From Trichaptum fuscoviolaceum (taxonomy: Eukaryota > Basidiomycota > Agaricomycetes > Hymenochaetales > Trichaptaceae): 64,000 nucleotides of DNA. This document shows positions 47,690 to 57,977 of this stretch, piece by piece (the stretch's first letter is position 1; each line of letters opens with the position of its first letter). A program made the translations under genes and the position numbers. Under the pieces are notes generated by a model. It was not told the origin of the DNA, ran no database searches, and saw nothing but the letters and a program-made list of their open reading frames with translations. The DNA is taken from NCBI GenBank assembly GCA_910574455.1, contig CAJSYZ010000011.1, positions 3,456,941 through 3,520,940 of the forward strand. Reading direction: 5' to 3'.

Positions 47690-48753
47690 TCACGTGACCC
47701 TACCACGGTGACCACTCTGCCTTTCTTCAAGTTGTCTGCAAGCCACTCCTTCGCACACGCAGTCGTCGTATGTCCCAACCTCTTCAGCTCGACATCTCAC
47801 TCTATGGCCGCGGCTCTCCTGGGCAACAGACGAAGGGCGCCGTCGACGAAGCTCGTGATACCGGCGCCTTAGCCTTATTGCGCTCAGGACCGCGGATTCG
47901 TCGCTGAAGCTCGCCAATTGGACCGACAACGAGCATGTGAGATATTCCTTTCTGACGTCTGACCTTCACTTACATCCACCATCCTCAAAGGGCTTCCCCG
48001 GAACATGGAGTCTGCTGATCATTCATTGCCGCTGTTCAAGCCTGCCCAAGGTCAGTCTGAACTTCCAGTCTCGTTCGAAGATGAACTTCACTGACTGTCC
48101 AGCCACTGCGCTCTTTGGAGTTGGAACGGGAACCGGCGCCTGCGCTACTCAGTCGTTCTCTGCATCAAAATGGTTCATCTTCGGAATCGCTTCTATTCCG
48201 ACATGCGCAACGGTTATCGAGGCGACTTCAATACACACCTGCAATCGCTTACGGGGATTCAAGTTCGATAATTCCTTACCGTCACCTCTCGCTTTCAAGC
48301 AGCTACAGGCAGGCGTGGAACACCTGGCTTTCTCAGTTGGCCGGTTACTGTGAAGGAGTTGGAGAACCTGACAGCGGATGTTGTTTAGCTTTGGGAAGAA
48401 GGCGAGAAGCATCCTATGTTTTAAGTCTGAAGATTGCCTGTGCTATGAACGGAGTAACGCTCCTGAGCACAAGCAGTGTACAGCGGTTCCGTGCAATGGT
48501 CGTGAGTATTATATTTGCACTGATGTTTTTAACAATCCTTTGCTCATTGACATCCTTATCACCACGTTGCCTTACTTCAAGGAACCTGCGAACTTGCGCA
48601 CTCTGCTTTACATCATTGTCCGCAACTGACAACTGTGACACACCTAGTCACAAACACACAGAATCTGATGGGTGGGTTTATTCCCTCACTTTGCTTGAAT
48701 CATTCACTATGTGTATGATTCATTCCTTAGATTTGCTGTACATATGGTTATAA
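47690..48753 (+). other. second gene-like fragment in the inset, unknown
   Basis: Plus-strand frames with possible introns: a segment giving LPRNMESADHSLPLFKPAQ after an acceptor near 47989, and a 212-codon frame 48115-48753. It points away from the glycosyltransferase fragment. I do not recognise it; it may be a second captured host exon set or chance. Confidence 0.25.
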
Positions 48754-48776
48754 AAATTAATACAATAGTATACTAA

Positions 48777-48910
48777 CTTGAATCATTCATAAAAATCATT
48801 CATCTGAGCAAATCATTCAAATCATTCACATGAATCATTCATCTGTGTGAATCATTCACCCCATAATATGGGCTATTTTCAGAAGATGCACCATTATGTG
48901 CCTGAAGATA
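48777..48910. repeat. GAATCATTCA repeats and right inverted-repeat arm
   Basis: Five or more copies of AATCATTCA-type units from 48777 to 48860, followed by the arm shared with 46386-46470. Confidence 0.7.
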
Positions 48911-49257
48911 TCAAGCATCTTGCACAAGAGGCCATACATCTGTTGCGTGGTGTAGACGATGTGCGGGAGCGGGCTGATGCTGGTGTTCTTGGTGAGGTCG
49001 CGAAGTTTGCCGTTGTGGAGGAGAGCAGCTGCACACTGTCGACGGGTCTGCGAGGTCTGGATGAAGGGGAGTCCGGGGAGGAGTTGGTCGCATAGAGGGG
49101 GGAGGAGGAGGCCTTCTCTGTATCTCTGTCGGTTCGGGTGCACTCGTTTCTGTGTCGAAGTGTAATAGAGGCGACCAGAGAGTCCGTGCCGGGTGTTGCG
49201 AGTAGCGGGCATGGGGACTAGTTCTAGTGAACCGGGCAGTACCTGCAACACTTGCAT
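48856..49257 (-). CDS. accessory ORF fragment downstream of pol
   Basis: 133-codon frame overlapping the 183-codon ORF at 49224-49775 and ending in the right inverted-repeat arm. An alternative frame (48911-49288) is equally open. Pro/Arg-rich, no domain known; probably part of the retrotransposon's 3' accessory region that was cut by the inset. Confidence 0.25.
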   Translation of the reverse strand: MQVLQVLPGSLELVPMPATRNTRHGLSGRLYYTSTQKRVHPNRQRYREGLLLPPLCDQLLPGLPFIQTSQTRRQCAAALLHNGKLRDLTKNTSISPLPHIVYTTQQMYGLLCKMLDIFRHIMVHLLKIAHIMG

Positions 49258-49775
49258 ATGCAGATCGGGTCTTCGTCGTACGCCACAAAGTGTTGCTGCG
49301 CTGTTCCTGCGTGGCGGATGCGGCGGCCTATCCAGGGGACGTAAGGGAGCTCGAGGAGGATGTGGAGGGCTTGGAGAATTGGGACGGCGTATTCGGGGGT
49401 GAAGAAGGTGCGGCGGAGGACTAGAGTGGTGAGCTGGGGGTGGGGGTTGAGAGTCTTGAGGCGGCGGATGTTGACAAGATCAGTGTGGGCCGGGTCGAAG
49501 ATATACTCTTGGACAAGGTCGAGAGGACTCAAAGGGGGAAGTGTAGGAGAGGGAGGGGGAGAGGGGTATTCGTTCTCGGGGTGGACGGGTGTCAGTTGCG
49601 GGTGCCATATGCCATTGTGCCAATCATTTGCGTGATTGCCCCAGCCTGTTACCCAGAGGGGATCAATATCCTCAACAGGTAGTAAGGGTCCGGGGTCAGT
49701 GGCGGCGAGGTGTTCCTCGGCGTCAAAGGGAGGGACTTCGAATGTTGGATTGGGGGTGTCGAAGTTGAATGGCAT
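49224..49775 (-). CDS. accessory ORF downstream of pol (183 aa)
   Basis: Begins with ATG (MPFNFDTPNPTFEVPPF). The first half is Pro/Asp-rich; the second half is more structured (TLVLRRTFFTPEYAVPILQ, ALHILLELPYVPWIGRR) and ends with a Cys-rich CICKCCRYC. No family recognised. It overlaps the end of the 50514-frame ORF by ~50 bp, so frameshifting or splicing could join them. Confidence 0.4.
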   Translation of the reverse strand: MPFNFDTPNPTFEVPPFDAEEHLAATDPGPLLPVEDIDPLWVTGWGNHANDWHNGIWHPQLTPVHPENEYPSPPPSPTLPPLSPLDLVQEYIFDPAHTDLVNIRRLKTLNPHPQLTTLVLRRTFFTPEYAVPILQALHILLELPYVPWIGRRIRHAGTAQQHFVAYDEDPICICKCCRYCPVH

Positions 49776-50545
49776 GTCGAGTGGGGATATTCTCTTTGTC
49801 AGAATCGGGGTTGTCTGTGGTGTGACTGGTCAGGGATTCCGTGGAGGTGGTCGGGCTATATGCAGGAGAAAAGGGTTCCAAGGGCGGAGGGGGTGTGGAA
49901 CTGTTGGAGCTAGAAGTTCGAGCGGGTGCCGGTTGCCTGTGAATGAATCTGAATCCGTTTGGAAGTTGTACAGATCCTTCGAGGTCGTTTGACTTGACCA
50001 TTTGAATTAGTATATAGAGTCCTATCGAAAGGTGTGCCTGGTGTAGTGGAGTCGCATGGGTAAGAAGAGTATCAATGAAATTGATGAGGTGATTGAGCGG
50101 TGGAGTGTTGGGTTCTTCTTGTTGATGAATGAAATTGAATAGGTGGAAAATGAGTGTGGGTTGACGGTTGGTCGGAGTTTCTGCTGCCAGTGTGCGAAGG
50201 TCGTTGAGAATTTGTTCTTTGCTTATTTCTGTGGGAAGGGGAGGGTCATTACGAAGGGGTTGTGGAGATGGTATCGGAGTAGGGCGGCGGTGGTTGGTAT
50301 TGCGGTGTTGACGTGATAATGAACTGATTGTGCGGCCCATATCGTACTGAAATTTCTGGGGTGTCTCTTCGATATGCGTGTGAGAACACGAAGCGTTGGT
50401 TGAAAGGCTGATAGGGTCCTGGGCCTTGGTCAATGCGTTTGAATGCTTCGATAAGGAGTAGTTCCGCAAGATCCTTGACTTCAGGGCGGATGTCAAGTGA
50501 GAGGATGTATGCACAAACGTTAGCGAGATCGGCTGGTTTGATCAT
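49723..50545 (-). CDS. accessory ORFs just after pol (two overlapping frames)
   Basis: A frame starting at ATG 50545 (MIKPADLANVCAYILSLDI) runs to 50249; a second frame with an ATG at 50341 (MGRTISSLSR) runs to 49723. The first has a helical start like a small capsid-type fold; the second holds LIFHLFNFIHQQ and LSIGLYILIQMVK helices and a Ser/Thr/Pro tail. They probably formed one product through an intron or frameshift. No domain is recognised; they are not env-like, since no signal peptide or membrane anchor is seen. Confidence 0.35.
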
Positions 50546-50704
50546 GGCCTGGTGGGTAGGGGAGCTTCTGGGTTCGATGAAATACTTCTGGGGTTGTCTA
50601 GATTCCGGGTGGTAGTTGAGATTACACTCGGAGTATTGGAGGATTTTGACAGATGGCGTAGTGTACTTGTTCCGGATGGGGTAATTGGACAGATGACCGG
50701 GAGG

Positions 50705-53700
50705 TCATTTGATCCGGTGTGCCTTCTTGTATTCCAATAGAAGTTCCTGAGTATTCTCCAGTGATTGTTCCGATATCCATTGGTTCTCTGATGTCGGGTA
50801 TCCTAGCCATTTGACAAGATATTCGCGTTTCCTTGGTGGTCCTCGGTGATGGAGTATCGCTTCGACTTCGAATTCTTCTTCTCCTTCGATAAGGTCAGGT
50901 GGCGGTTGTGTGTAAGATGGTCCATGTTCGTCCGTCTCCTTGTGTGGAGTGAGAAGAGAAGCATGAAATACTGGATGTATTTTCCAATGCTCTGGAAGAT
51001 CAAGTCGATAGACATTGTCCCTGAGCTTCTTGATGATCGTAAAGGGTCCTTCTCGTTTAGATTGGAATTTCGAGGGTATTCCGGTTCGTCTGAGGTTCCT
51101 GGCTTCTAACCATACACTTTGTCCTTCTTCCAAGGGCTGGAAGTGTGATTCCTGTGTCTCACGCTGGAATTCTTGTGCGAGAGTTAGAGCTGCTTCGGCT
51201 TCGGTTCGGAGTTCCAATATCTTGATTAAGCGAGTTTGGAGTGTGGGGATGTTACTGTCGATCTCGGATTTTTCCGTAGGGAATGACGTTGGGTCGTATC
51301 CCATGAGTAATCGGAAAGGGGTCTGCTCTGTGGTGGAATGCTTGCGATTGTTGTGAGTGAATTCCATCATTGGTATGTATCGTGACCAATGTTGGGGGTG
51401 GTTTGCTGTGTAAATTCGGAAGTATGCTTCGATCTCCTGGTTCGTTCGTTCTGCTTGTCCATCAGTTTGTGGGTGATATGCTGTAGACATAGCCTGCTTG
51501 ATGTGCAGTAAGCGGCATAGCTGTCTGAATAGTGTTGATGCAAATTGGGGTCCACGATCTGAGATTATTTTCCTGGGTAATCCAAATCGTTTGTAGACAT
51601 TGTCGATGTAGAGTTGTGCGGTATCGAGTGCGGTGATTGTCTTGTTGCATGGGATGAGTACTATTGCCTTGGTGCAATCATGGTCCACAATAACAAATAT
51701 GCTGTCATAGCCATTTGATTCCGGTAGGTCGGTAATGAAATCAATATTGACTGTAGCAAAGGGGTATGTGTCTTTGTCTGCGATGATCGGGCTGAGCGGA
51801 GGTACGAGTGGATGGTGATTTATCTTCATCTGTTGGCAAATTGCGCATCCTTGCACATATTTCGAAATGAACTGCTGCATGCGGGGCCAGTAGTAGGTGC
51901 GTCGAATCTGTTCCATCGTGTTTGCTATTCCTGGGTGATTTCGCGTAGGGAGGTCATGATGAAGTCGTAAGATGTTTCTCATGATTTCCTTGTTCTTCGG
52001 AACATAGATCTTGTTCCTAAAGTGTACAAGGTTATCCTTGATTGAGAAGTCGTTCATCTTTGGTTTCGTGAGGGGGAGTTCTTTCTGAATGAGTGTCATT
52101 GCTTTCTGAATGTCGCCTGTTTCGAGTCGAATCTTGTCATGAAGTTCGTCGATGTCAATGGTGTTTCGATCGTCATCGTCCTGTTCTTCTATTTCGGCTT
52201 CGAGTATTTCCATTTCTTGAATGAAAACCTTCTCTGGTAGAAGTGTAACTTCGTTGTTGAGTTCTCCTTCCGTTTTAAATTGGTCGGGTCTCCGGGAAAG
52301 GGCATCAGATTGGATCATGTGTTTTCCGGGGACTGCTTGGATTTGGAGGGGGTAACGTGAGAGTTCGTTCTGCCATCGGGCTTGTCGAGGGGTTAATCGT
52401 TGTGGTTGTCGCCAATAGGTTAGGTTCTTGTGATCACAATGTACTGTGATAACGTGTGGGCTGCCTAATAGATAGTGTCGCCATGTCTGTAATGCGCGGA
52501 TGATAGCAAATAGTTCCCTGTCGTATATTTGCCAGTTTCGTTGCGTCGGATTAAGTGCTTGGGAGATGTATCCAATTGGTCGTAATTGATTATCCTTGTC
52601 GAGTTGTCGTAGTACTGCACCAGTAGCTACGGCTGAAGCGTCGGTTTCGAGGTAGAATGGCTTGTTCGGGTCAGGTTGCATAAGGAGTGGTTGTTTCGAG
52701 AATAAGTCCTTGAGTGTTTGAAAAGCATGTTGTTGTCGGTCGGTCCAAACGAATGGTATGTTTTTGCGTTTTAGTTGATCAAGGGGTCGGCATATGGTGG
52801 CATAATGGGGGATGAATCGCCTGTAGAAGTTTGTAAATCCTGTGAATGATCGTATGTCTCGTAGATTCTTTGGTGTCGGCCAGTCAACTATTCCTTGTAT
52901 CTTCGTCGGGTCAGTCTTGATCTGTGACTCGGAGATAATGTATCCTAGGAATGGGACTTCGGTCTGGTGGAATGGCATTTGGCAGGTTTGAGATATAGCT
53001 TGTGTTTCTTGAGGACGTCGAAAACTTCGAGGGTATTCAAGATAAGTTGTTGCATAGTGGCGGCATGGATCATAATGTCGTCCATGTAAACAATACACTT
53101 GTTTTCGCGGATTTGCTTCGCAAGTATATCATTCATGAAACGTTGAAAGGTGGCGGGTGAATTGCATAGGCCAAAGAACATAACTGTTGGTTGAAAGTGT
53201 CCTTCTTCGCAGTTGAATGCGGCTTTCCATTGGTCTTCTTCCTTGATTCGAATGTTGTGGTATCCTTGTCAAATATCGAGGGTGGTAAAGTATTTGGATC
53301 CTTGGAGTTGATTCAATAGTGTCTGGGTGTTTGGTATCGGAAATCCATCGCGGATTGTATGCTCGTTAAGATATCGATAATCCTGAATCGGTCGGAGGGT
53401 TCCATCTTTCTTGCTGATGAAGAATAATGGTGAGGCCATCGGTGATGCGGAGGGTTTAATGAATCCTTTCTTGAGTAGGTCATTAATAAGGTCACGGAGT
53501 ATGGGTCTTTGGTGGTACGGAGTATTGTAGGTTTTGAAGATTTTCGGTATGAATGAGGGTTTCGTCTTGATTTCGTGATCGTAAGGTCGTGCTGGTGGAT
53601 ATGTTTGAATTTCTTTTTCGGAGAAGATGTTGGCATAGGGCATATATTCCTTTGGGATGTCGAGTTTTTCTGGTGGTGGAAGTTTCTGTTGTTTTTCTTG

Positions 53701-54141
53701 TTCCATTCGGGTTGAAATCGTAATCTTGTTTATGGTGATTGCATCGTTTCCCCAGTCTATCTTTGGTTTAGCTTGTTTAAACCAAAGTAGACCTAGTATA
53801 ACGTCATCCTTTGGGATATGAGTGAGGTAGAAATGTGGTGAAAGAGTGTGGGGGTGTGTGATGTGGATTCGAGTTCGTTTGGTGACACTGCCTTCTGTGT
53901 TGAGTGTACCATCGGCGTTACTGACTAGTATGGGTTTGTCGATTTTCTGTGTTTTTAGTTTGAGTTTGTTGGCTAGTTTTGAGTTGATGAAATTGAGTTG
54001 TGCTCCGGTGTCGAGTAGAGCTGAGAGTGTGTGAGGTTGTCCGTTAATGAGTACCGTGATGGGTATGCGAAAAGAGCGAGTGTTTCCGTTGATAGTGATG
54101 GTGTTGAGTTGAATCGGATTAACCAACTCGGAGTTGATCAA
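50705..54141 (-). pseudogene. chromovirus pol (PR-RT-RNaseH-IN-chromodomain), broken
   Basis: Aspartic protease with ALLDTGAQLNF near 54000; reverse transcriptase with QDYRYLNEHTIRDGFPIP and catalytic YMDDI near 53080; RNase H with ETDASAVATGAVL; integrase with an HHCC zinc finger (~51.85-51.96 kb) and DDE residues in NIDFITDLP, SDRGPQFAS and DGQAERTNQEIE; and a C-terminal chromodomain (EVEAILHHRG...YLVKWLGYP...W), which defines chromoviruses and targets integration to modified chromatin. Two defects break it: an in-frame TGA at 53269-53271 in RT, and a one-base frameshift near 52975 just after the YMDD region. As read, it cannot make active RT. Confidence 0.9.
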
Positions 54142-55280
54142 AAATTTCCATCATCATCGTCAAAATCGTCGTTGTCATCATTGGGATCGGGCATTTCGTC
54201 TAGCATGTTGAACAATGCTTCCTGTTCCTGTCCATTGAGGTCTGTCATTATTTCATGGATCTGGATTGCGCGTTCAGCAATCAAATCGTCCGGGTCATCG
54301 GGTTCTTCGTCAAGTTCCATCGAGTTGATGTTTCGCTTCTTGAATCGTCCATTGTTTCGTCTGAAGTTGTTTTGGAATTTCCTTGGGGATTTTCCTGAGC
54401 TTCGGAACTTCGAGGTGCGTGCGGGACGCGAAGGGCATTTGTTTGCGAAATGTCCTGCCTTCTTGCAGTAGAAACAGAGTCCATCTGCCTGCGCTTTCTT
54501 CTTTTCCTCGGGCGTAAGCTTGTTGAAGTACATTGCGTAGAGCTTGAATGATTCTTCCAGATTCTCCGGTTCCTCGGGTTGGTCTGATTCGGGTTCGGAA
54601 TCTATGTCCATCTCGTTGAGTCGTCGTCTGCGAAATTTGTTGAATCGAGGTCGATTATATGAAGATTGTCCATAACGGTTGCGGAGTCGATTGAATGGGC
54701 GGTTGTCCTGATAGATCTCCTCGTATGATTTTCCTATCTTCCTGGCTGCTTCGTAGTATGGTGCCATTATCTTTATTCCATTGTCTGGAACTGGGATATC
54801 CTTCTGAAGTAGTGCGGTTCGCGTATGTCGCAGTAATCCATTCTTGAACATGGAAAAGAGTACTGTGAAGTCGGTGATGTTCGCTTCACGTGCGAGTCGC
54901 TGGAAGTTATGAATGTAATCATCGATTTTGTCCGTAGGTGCTTGCTTGAGGCTAGAGAGTTCCTTGAATGCGTCGGCGATGTAATCGGTGGAAATGAAGT
55001 GTGACTTGAATTTGTCAACGAATTGTTGCCAAGTCATAACCCATTGTGCATTGTCCTGTTCGTCTTTAACATTCTTTGCAAAGATTGCAGCGGGTCCTTC
55101 AGTGCAAAAGGAGAGTGCAAATCGTATCTTGCGTTGATCGGTTGCATAGTCCAAATCGTTAAGTGCCAAGTAGTTTTCTACAAGGCTAAGCCATCGGCTA
55201 GCTTCGCTTCGTTTGCCGGTAAAGTTAAAAGGTTTGTTTGCTCCGGTGCCTCGCGGTTGATGGTCTGCTTGATCGGCCAT
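54138..55280 (-). CDS. chromovirus Gag with CCHC zinc knuckle
   Basis: ATG at 55280 (MADQADHQPRGTGANKPFNF), 380 residues. It has the retrotransposon Gag fold region (SRWLSLVENYLALND..., FVDKFKSHFI, SSLKQAPTDKIDDYIHNFQRL cut short here), an Arg-rich linker, and a zinc knuckle C-x2-C-x4-H-x4-C (CFYCKKAGHFANKC). It ends in an Asp-rich tail. Gag assembles the particle and packages RNA. The frame is open upstream for nearly 1 kb (to ~56265) without an ATG, encoding a Pro/Ala/Glu-rich stretch, so a longer Gag could arise from splicing or a non-ATG start. The stop overlaps pol by one codon in the -1 frame. Confidence 0.85.
   Translation of the reverse strand: MADQADHQPRGTGANKPFNFTGKRSEASRWLSLVENYLALNDLDYATDQRKIRFALSFCTEGPAAIFAKNVKDEQDNAQWVMTWQQFVDKFKSHFISTDYIADAFKELSSLKQAPTDKIDDYIHNFQRLAREANITDFTVLFSMFKNGLLRHTRTALLQKDIPVPDNGIKIMAPYYEAARKIGKSYEEIYQDNRPFNRLRNRYGQSSYNRPRFNKFRRRRLNEMDIDSEPESDQPEEPENLEESFKLYAMYFNKLTPEEKKKAQADGLCFYCKKAGHFANKCPSRPARTSKFRSSGKSPRKFQNNFRRNNGRFKKRNINSMELDEEPDDPDDLIAERAIQIHEIMTDLNGQEQEALFNMLDEMPDPNDDNDDFDDDDGNF
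54141..54147 (-). promoter_or_regulatory. probable -1 ribosomal frameshift site (gag to pol)
   Basis: On the minus strand the last Gag codons read A AAT TTT directly before the TGA stop; this fits the X XXY YYZ slippery heptamer, and slipping back one base enters the pol frame exactly (TTT TTG ATC). Confidence 0.6.
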
Positions 55281-56265
55281 TTCGACTATCACTGGGGTTC
55301 CTGGGGGTGTAGGTGACGGTGGGGGTGGGGGTGGCTGTGGAAGGTTTTCCTGATCGGGGTGTTCGTCGTTTTCCAGAATTGCGGGTACAGGTGAACTTCG
55401 GTTACTATTGTTGGCATTAACCGATGTAGATCCTGCGGCTGAGTGTGCAGATCCTTCGGCGGTGTGTGCCGTGTCCTCGGCTTCTGAGTCTTCTTCTGAT
55501 TCGTCTGAAGTTTCTGCTTCAGATTCTCGTCTGCGTCTTCTGAGTTCAGCTTCCTCTTTCTCTAGTTGCTCGAGAGTGAGGATAGTTTGTGTCTCCTGCG
55601 AAGTGTAGTTCTTGGGAAGTGGAGTCCAAGTGGGTATCCAAGTTGCGCCTTCTTCAAATCTGGTGTCGATGCGAAGTCCTTCGAATTGTCCTACAAGTTC
55701 TGGTTCTTCGGATTCGAGTTCAGAAACAGGTGCGGGTGTTTCAGCCTTCGGTTGGGTGAATGTGAGGAGTGGGGAGGTTTGTTCAGCTTTAGGTGCTGCT
55801 GCTGCTGCGTAAGATAATGAGGGTAGTGCTGTCGATTCAGCAGGTGGTGCTTCGGTTTTAGCTGGTGGTGCTTCTGGTTGAGTAGTGGTTAATGGCGAGT
55901 GTTGTGAAGGAGCGGGTGATGCGAGTTGAGAAGAAACAACTCTGGGTGAGTTAAGTCGACTGCCTGTTCTCGATGTTCTTGCAAGTATCTGGTTGATTTC
56001 TTCCTGACTGGGTTCGATTCCTGCGTACCAAGTATTAACCTGTTTGTAGTATGTGGTCGGGTTCTTGATTGTATGCGAGATTGCTCTCCAGGTGTCGTGT
56101 CCTGAGTGAAAATGAAGGTAGACTTTTCTTCTGGATTTGTCAAGTCTGTACCAGGCTCGGTTTACTGGGTCAAATTCGGCGTTTTCTGGGCGGGTAACTC
56201 CAACGGGTACTTGTGCTGCTATGGGTACGTTTTTCCTGGGACTGGTGGTCTGTCTTTCGGCGCCA
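55281..56265 (-). other. ATG-less open frame in line with gag
   Basis: About 328 codons without a stop or an ATG, in frame with Gag; Pro/Ala/Glu/Ser-rich with a poly-Ala run and an acidic Glu/Asp block. It starts after a TAA near 56268; a TTTCAG just upstream of that could be an acceptor joining it to the 73-codon frame at 56291-56512. May be a leader domain of Gag. Confidence 0.4.
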
Positions 56266-56768
56266 GTTTAACGAGTTACTGAAATTTAATTCAGTTGGTG
56301 TCTTCGTTTGCTGGGGGAGTCGGAGTAACGGTTCGGCTTCCTTCTTCGGGTTCAACAGGAGGTGGAGTAATGGATCGGATGGATGCTTCGAGAGGTGGGC
56401 TGGCAACTCGGGTGGGTGGTTCAGAGTGTAGTAGGTAACAAATACACTTCCGTATTTCGGTTGCAACGTCCTGGGGTTGTCCGGGCCAATAAACGATTGA
56501 TGTGAGGTTCAAGAGGGTTTCTCTTTCGGAGAAATGATCAATGGCGTTGTCAACTTTGGTGTGGCAGATTCCAATAAGGCCTTTGCGAAGGTAACAATCG
56601 GGAATGTATGGCTTTCCTTCGAACCAAAAGATGCCGGGTCGGTAGATCCAATTAATGGGGTCGTGTCGTATAGAGTGTAGACGGAGTTGGAGGTATTGTA
56701 GGTCGTATTTGGAGTTCTGTTGGATCGGATGAACTAATGCACTATTGACAAGGTGCTGATAGTTGTCT

Positions 56769-57389
56769 TCAATTAGTTGGTCGAAGTTGGGGGCGGGAGC
56801 GGGAGCTTGATTCGCCAGATTGATTAATCGGTTGTTGTAATGTATTCCTGAGTCGTCTTCCTGTCCTTTGGAAAGTTTGTCTGAGGTTTCCTAAAGTTCT
56901 GGAAGGTCCTGGAGCGGGTGTGGGAGTTCGTTCGGACGTTCGAAGTTGAGGGAAGGGACGTAGGGCTTGTTCTACGCTTGGGGGTGTAGTGATCGGAGGG
57001 TTGGAGTGATTCGGAGTCATGGGAGGTAGTAATCTGTTGTGCTCAGATACTTCGTTCCAATGGTGGCTTGGGTTCTCGAAATCTGTTCCTTCCTCGGCGG
57101 AGTATGCGTAGGTTTCCTGAGTAACGGTGGGTTCTAATCGAGGGGGTACAAGTTGATCGTAGAGGCTTTCGTTATCTTCTTGTGTTCGATGTTCGTACTC
57201 GGAATAGTCCTGTGGGTCTGTCCTGCTTTCGTCAAGTTCGGAGGGGTTATGAGGGGGTGTGTCGGATTGGTATGAAGTGGGTTGTAAGTCGTAGATGGAG
57301 ACGGGGTTAAGGATGTTGATCCTTAGTACGCCTGCCAACGGTAGTTCCGTGCGATCGGCGAGTAGTATAGTAATCCTCAGGTTGGGCAC
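56769..57389 (-). CDS. 5' accessory ORF of the chromovirus
   Basis: 206-codon open frame between the 5' LTR and gag, without an upstream ATG (a late in-frame ATG starts MTPNHSNPP). N-terminal part is beta-like (LRITILLADRTELPLAG), the remainder Pro/Ser/Thr-rich and disordered, ending in Arg-rich RRLRNTLQQ. No recognised domain. It may be translated from a spliced leader or be remnant sequence. Confidence 0.3.
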   Translation of the reverse strand: MPNLRITILLADRTELPLAGVLRINILNPVSIYDLQPTSYQSDTPPHNPSELDESRTDPQDYSEYEHRTQEDNESLYDQLVPPRLEPTVTQETYAYSAEEGTDFENPSHHWNEVSEHNRLLPPMTPNHSNPPITTPPSVEQALRPFPQLRTSERTPTPAPGPSRTLGNLRQTFQRTGRRLRNTLQQPINQSGESSSRSRPQLRPTN

Positions 57390-57977
57390 TTCCTCGGGTT
57401 ATCAACCCTTTGAGCTACAAGAGTATGCGTGAGTGATATTAACGTCTTCGGATACCTTGTCCTTTCTGTCTTCCTAGGTTCGCTGGATAATCTGTTTCGA
57501 TGTTCACCGTGTATTGCTGTTGTCTACGAGTGAGGGTATGCGTGTCTTCCGGCTGTGGCAGTTTCTGTGGTGGATGAGACCTTTCCCCTGCTTCCTTCTT
57601 CTCTTCAAGTTACGTTGGACGTGGCTAAGCTGCTTGAATGGGTCGCGATCCTCTGCTTCACGCTATCACCAACCAAACGCGTAACAAGGACCGTAAATTC
57701 TGTCGTGAACCTGCTTAATTTCTGCGATTACTTGTCTGTCACTTCCTTCCAAGTATAGCACTGTATGCTTGGTGTATTCGATCGTACTGTCGTTCGTATT
57801 CCTTTCGTTCCTAGTTGATAGTTAGTAGACAAGGGCCAGTTGTAATACTTAACCGTCAGTATTCCAGATTGGAATGCGTAGGGTGTACCGATTTATTCTG
57901 CTGTAGAATGTGGTAGAGCGTAGGGTGGTGTTTCGGAGTTGAGATCGATCTCAGATGAGAAAGAAGTCAATCCTAAT

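Larger units (their letters stand above)
46440..48845. mobile_element. nested 2.4-kb inset inside the chromovirus
   Basis: Segment bounded by ~85-bp inverted repeats and AT-rich GAATSATTC subterminal repeats. Its content differs from the surrounding Pro-rich retrotransposon ORFs: a glycosyltransferase-31 gene fragment on the minus strand (46688-47528) and an unrelated frame on the plus strand (~47780-48753). No transposase or helicase. Interpretable as a gene-capturing non-autonomous transposon, or as a rearranged host segment trapped by the retrotransposon. I cannot identify a target-site duplication. Confidence 0.5.

Noticed and set aside
49723..50545. retroviral-type envelope gene after pol
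   Set aside because: No signal peptide, membrane anchor or glycoprotein features; the frames are Pro-rich and soluble.
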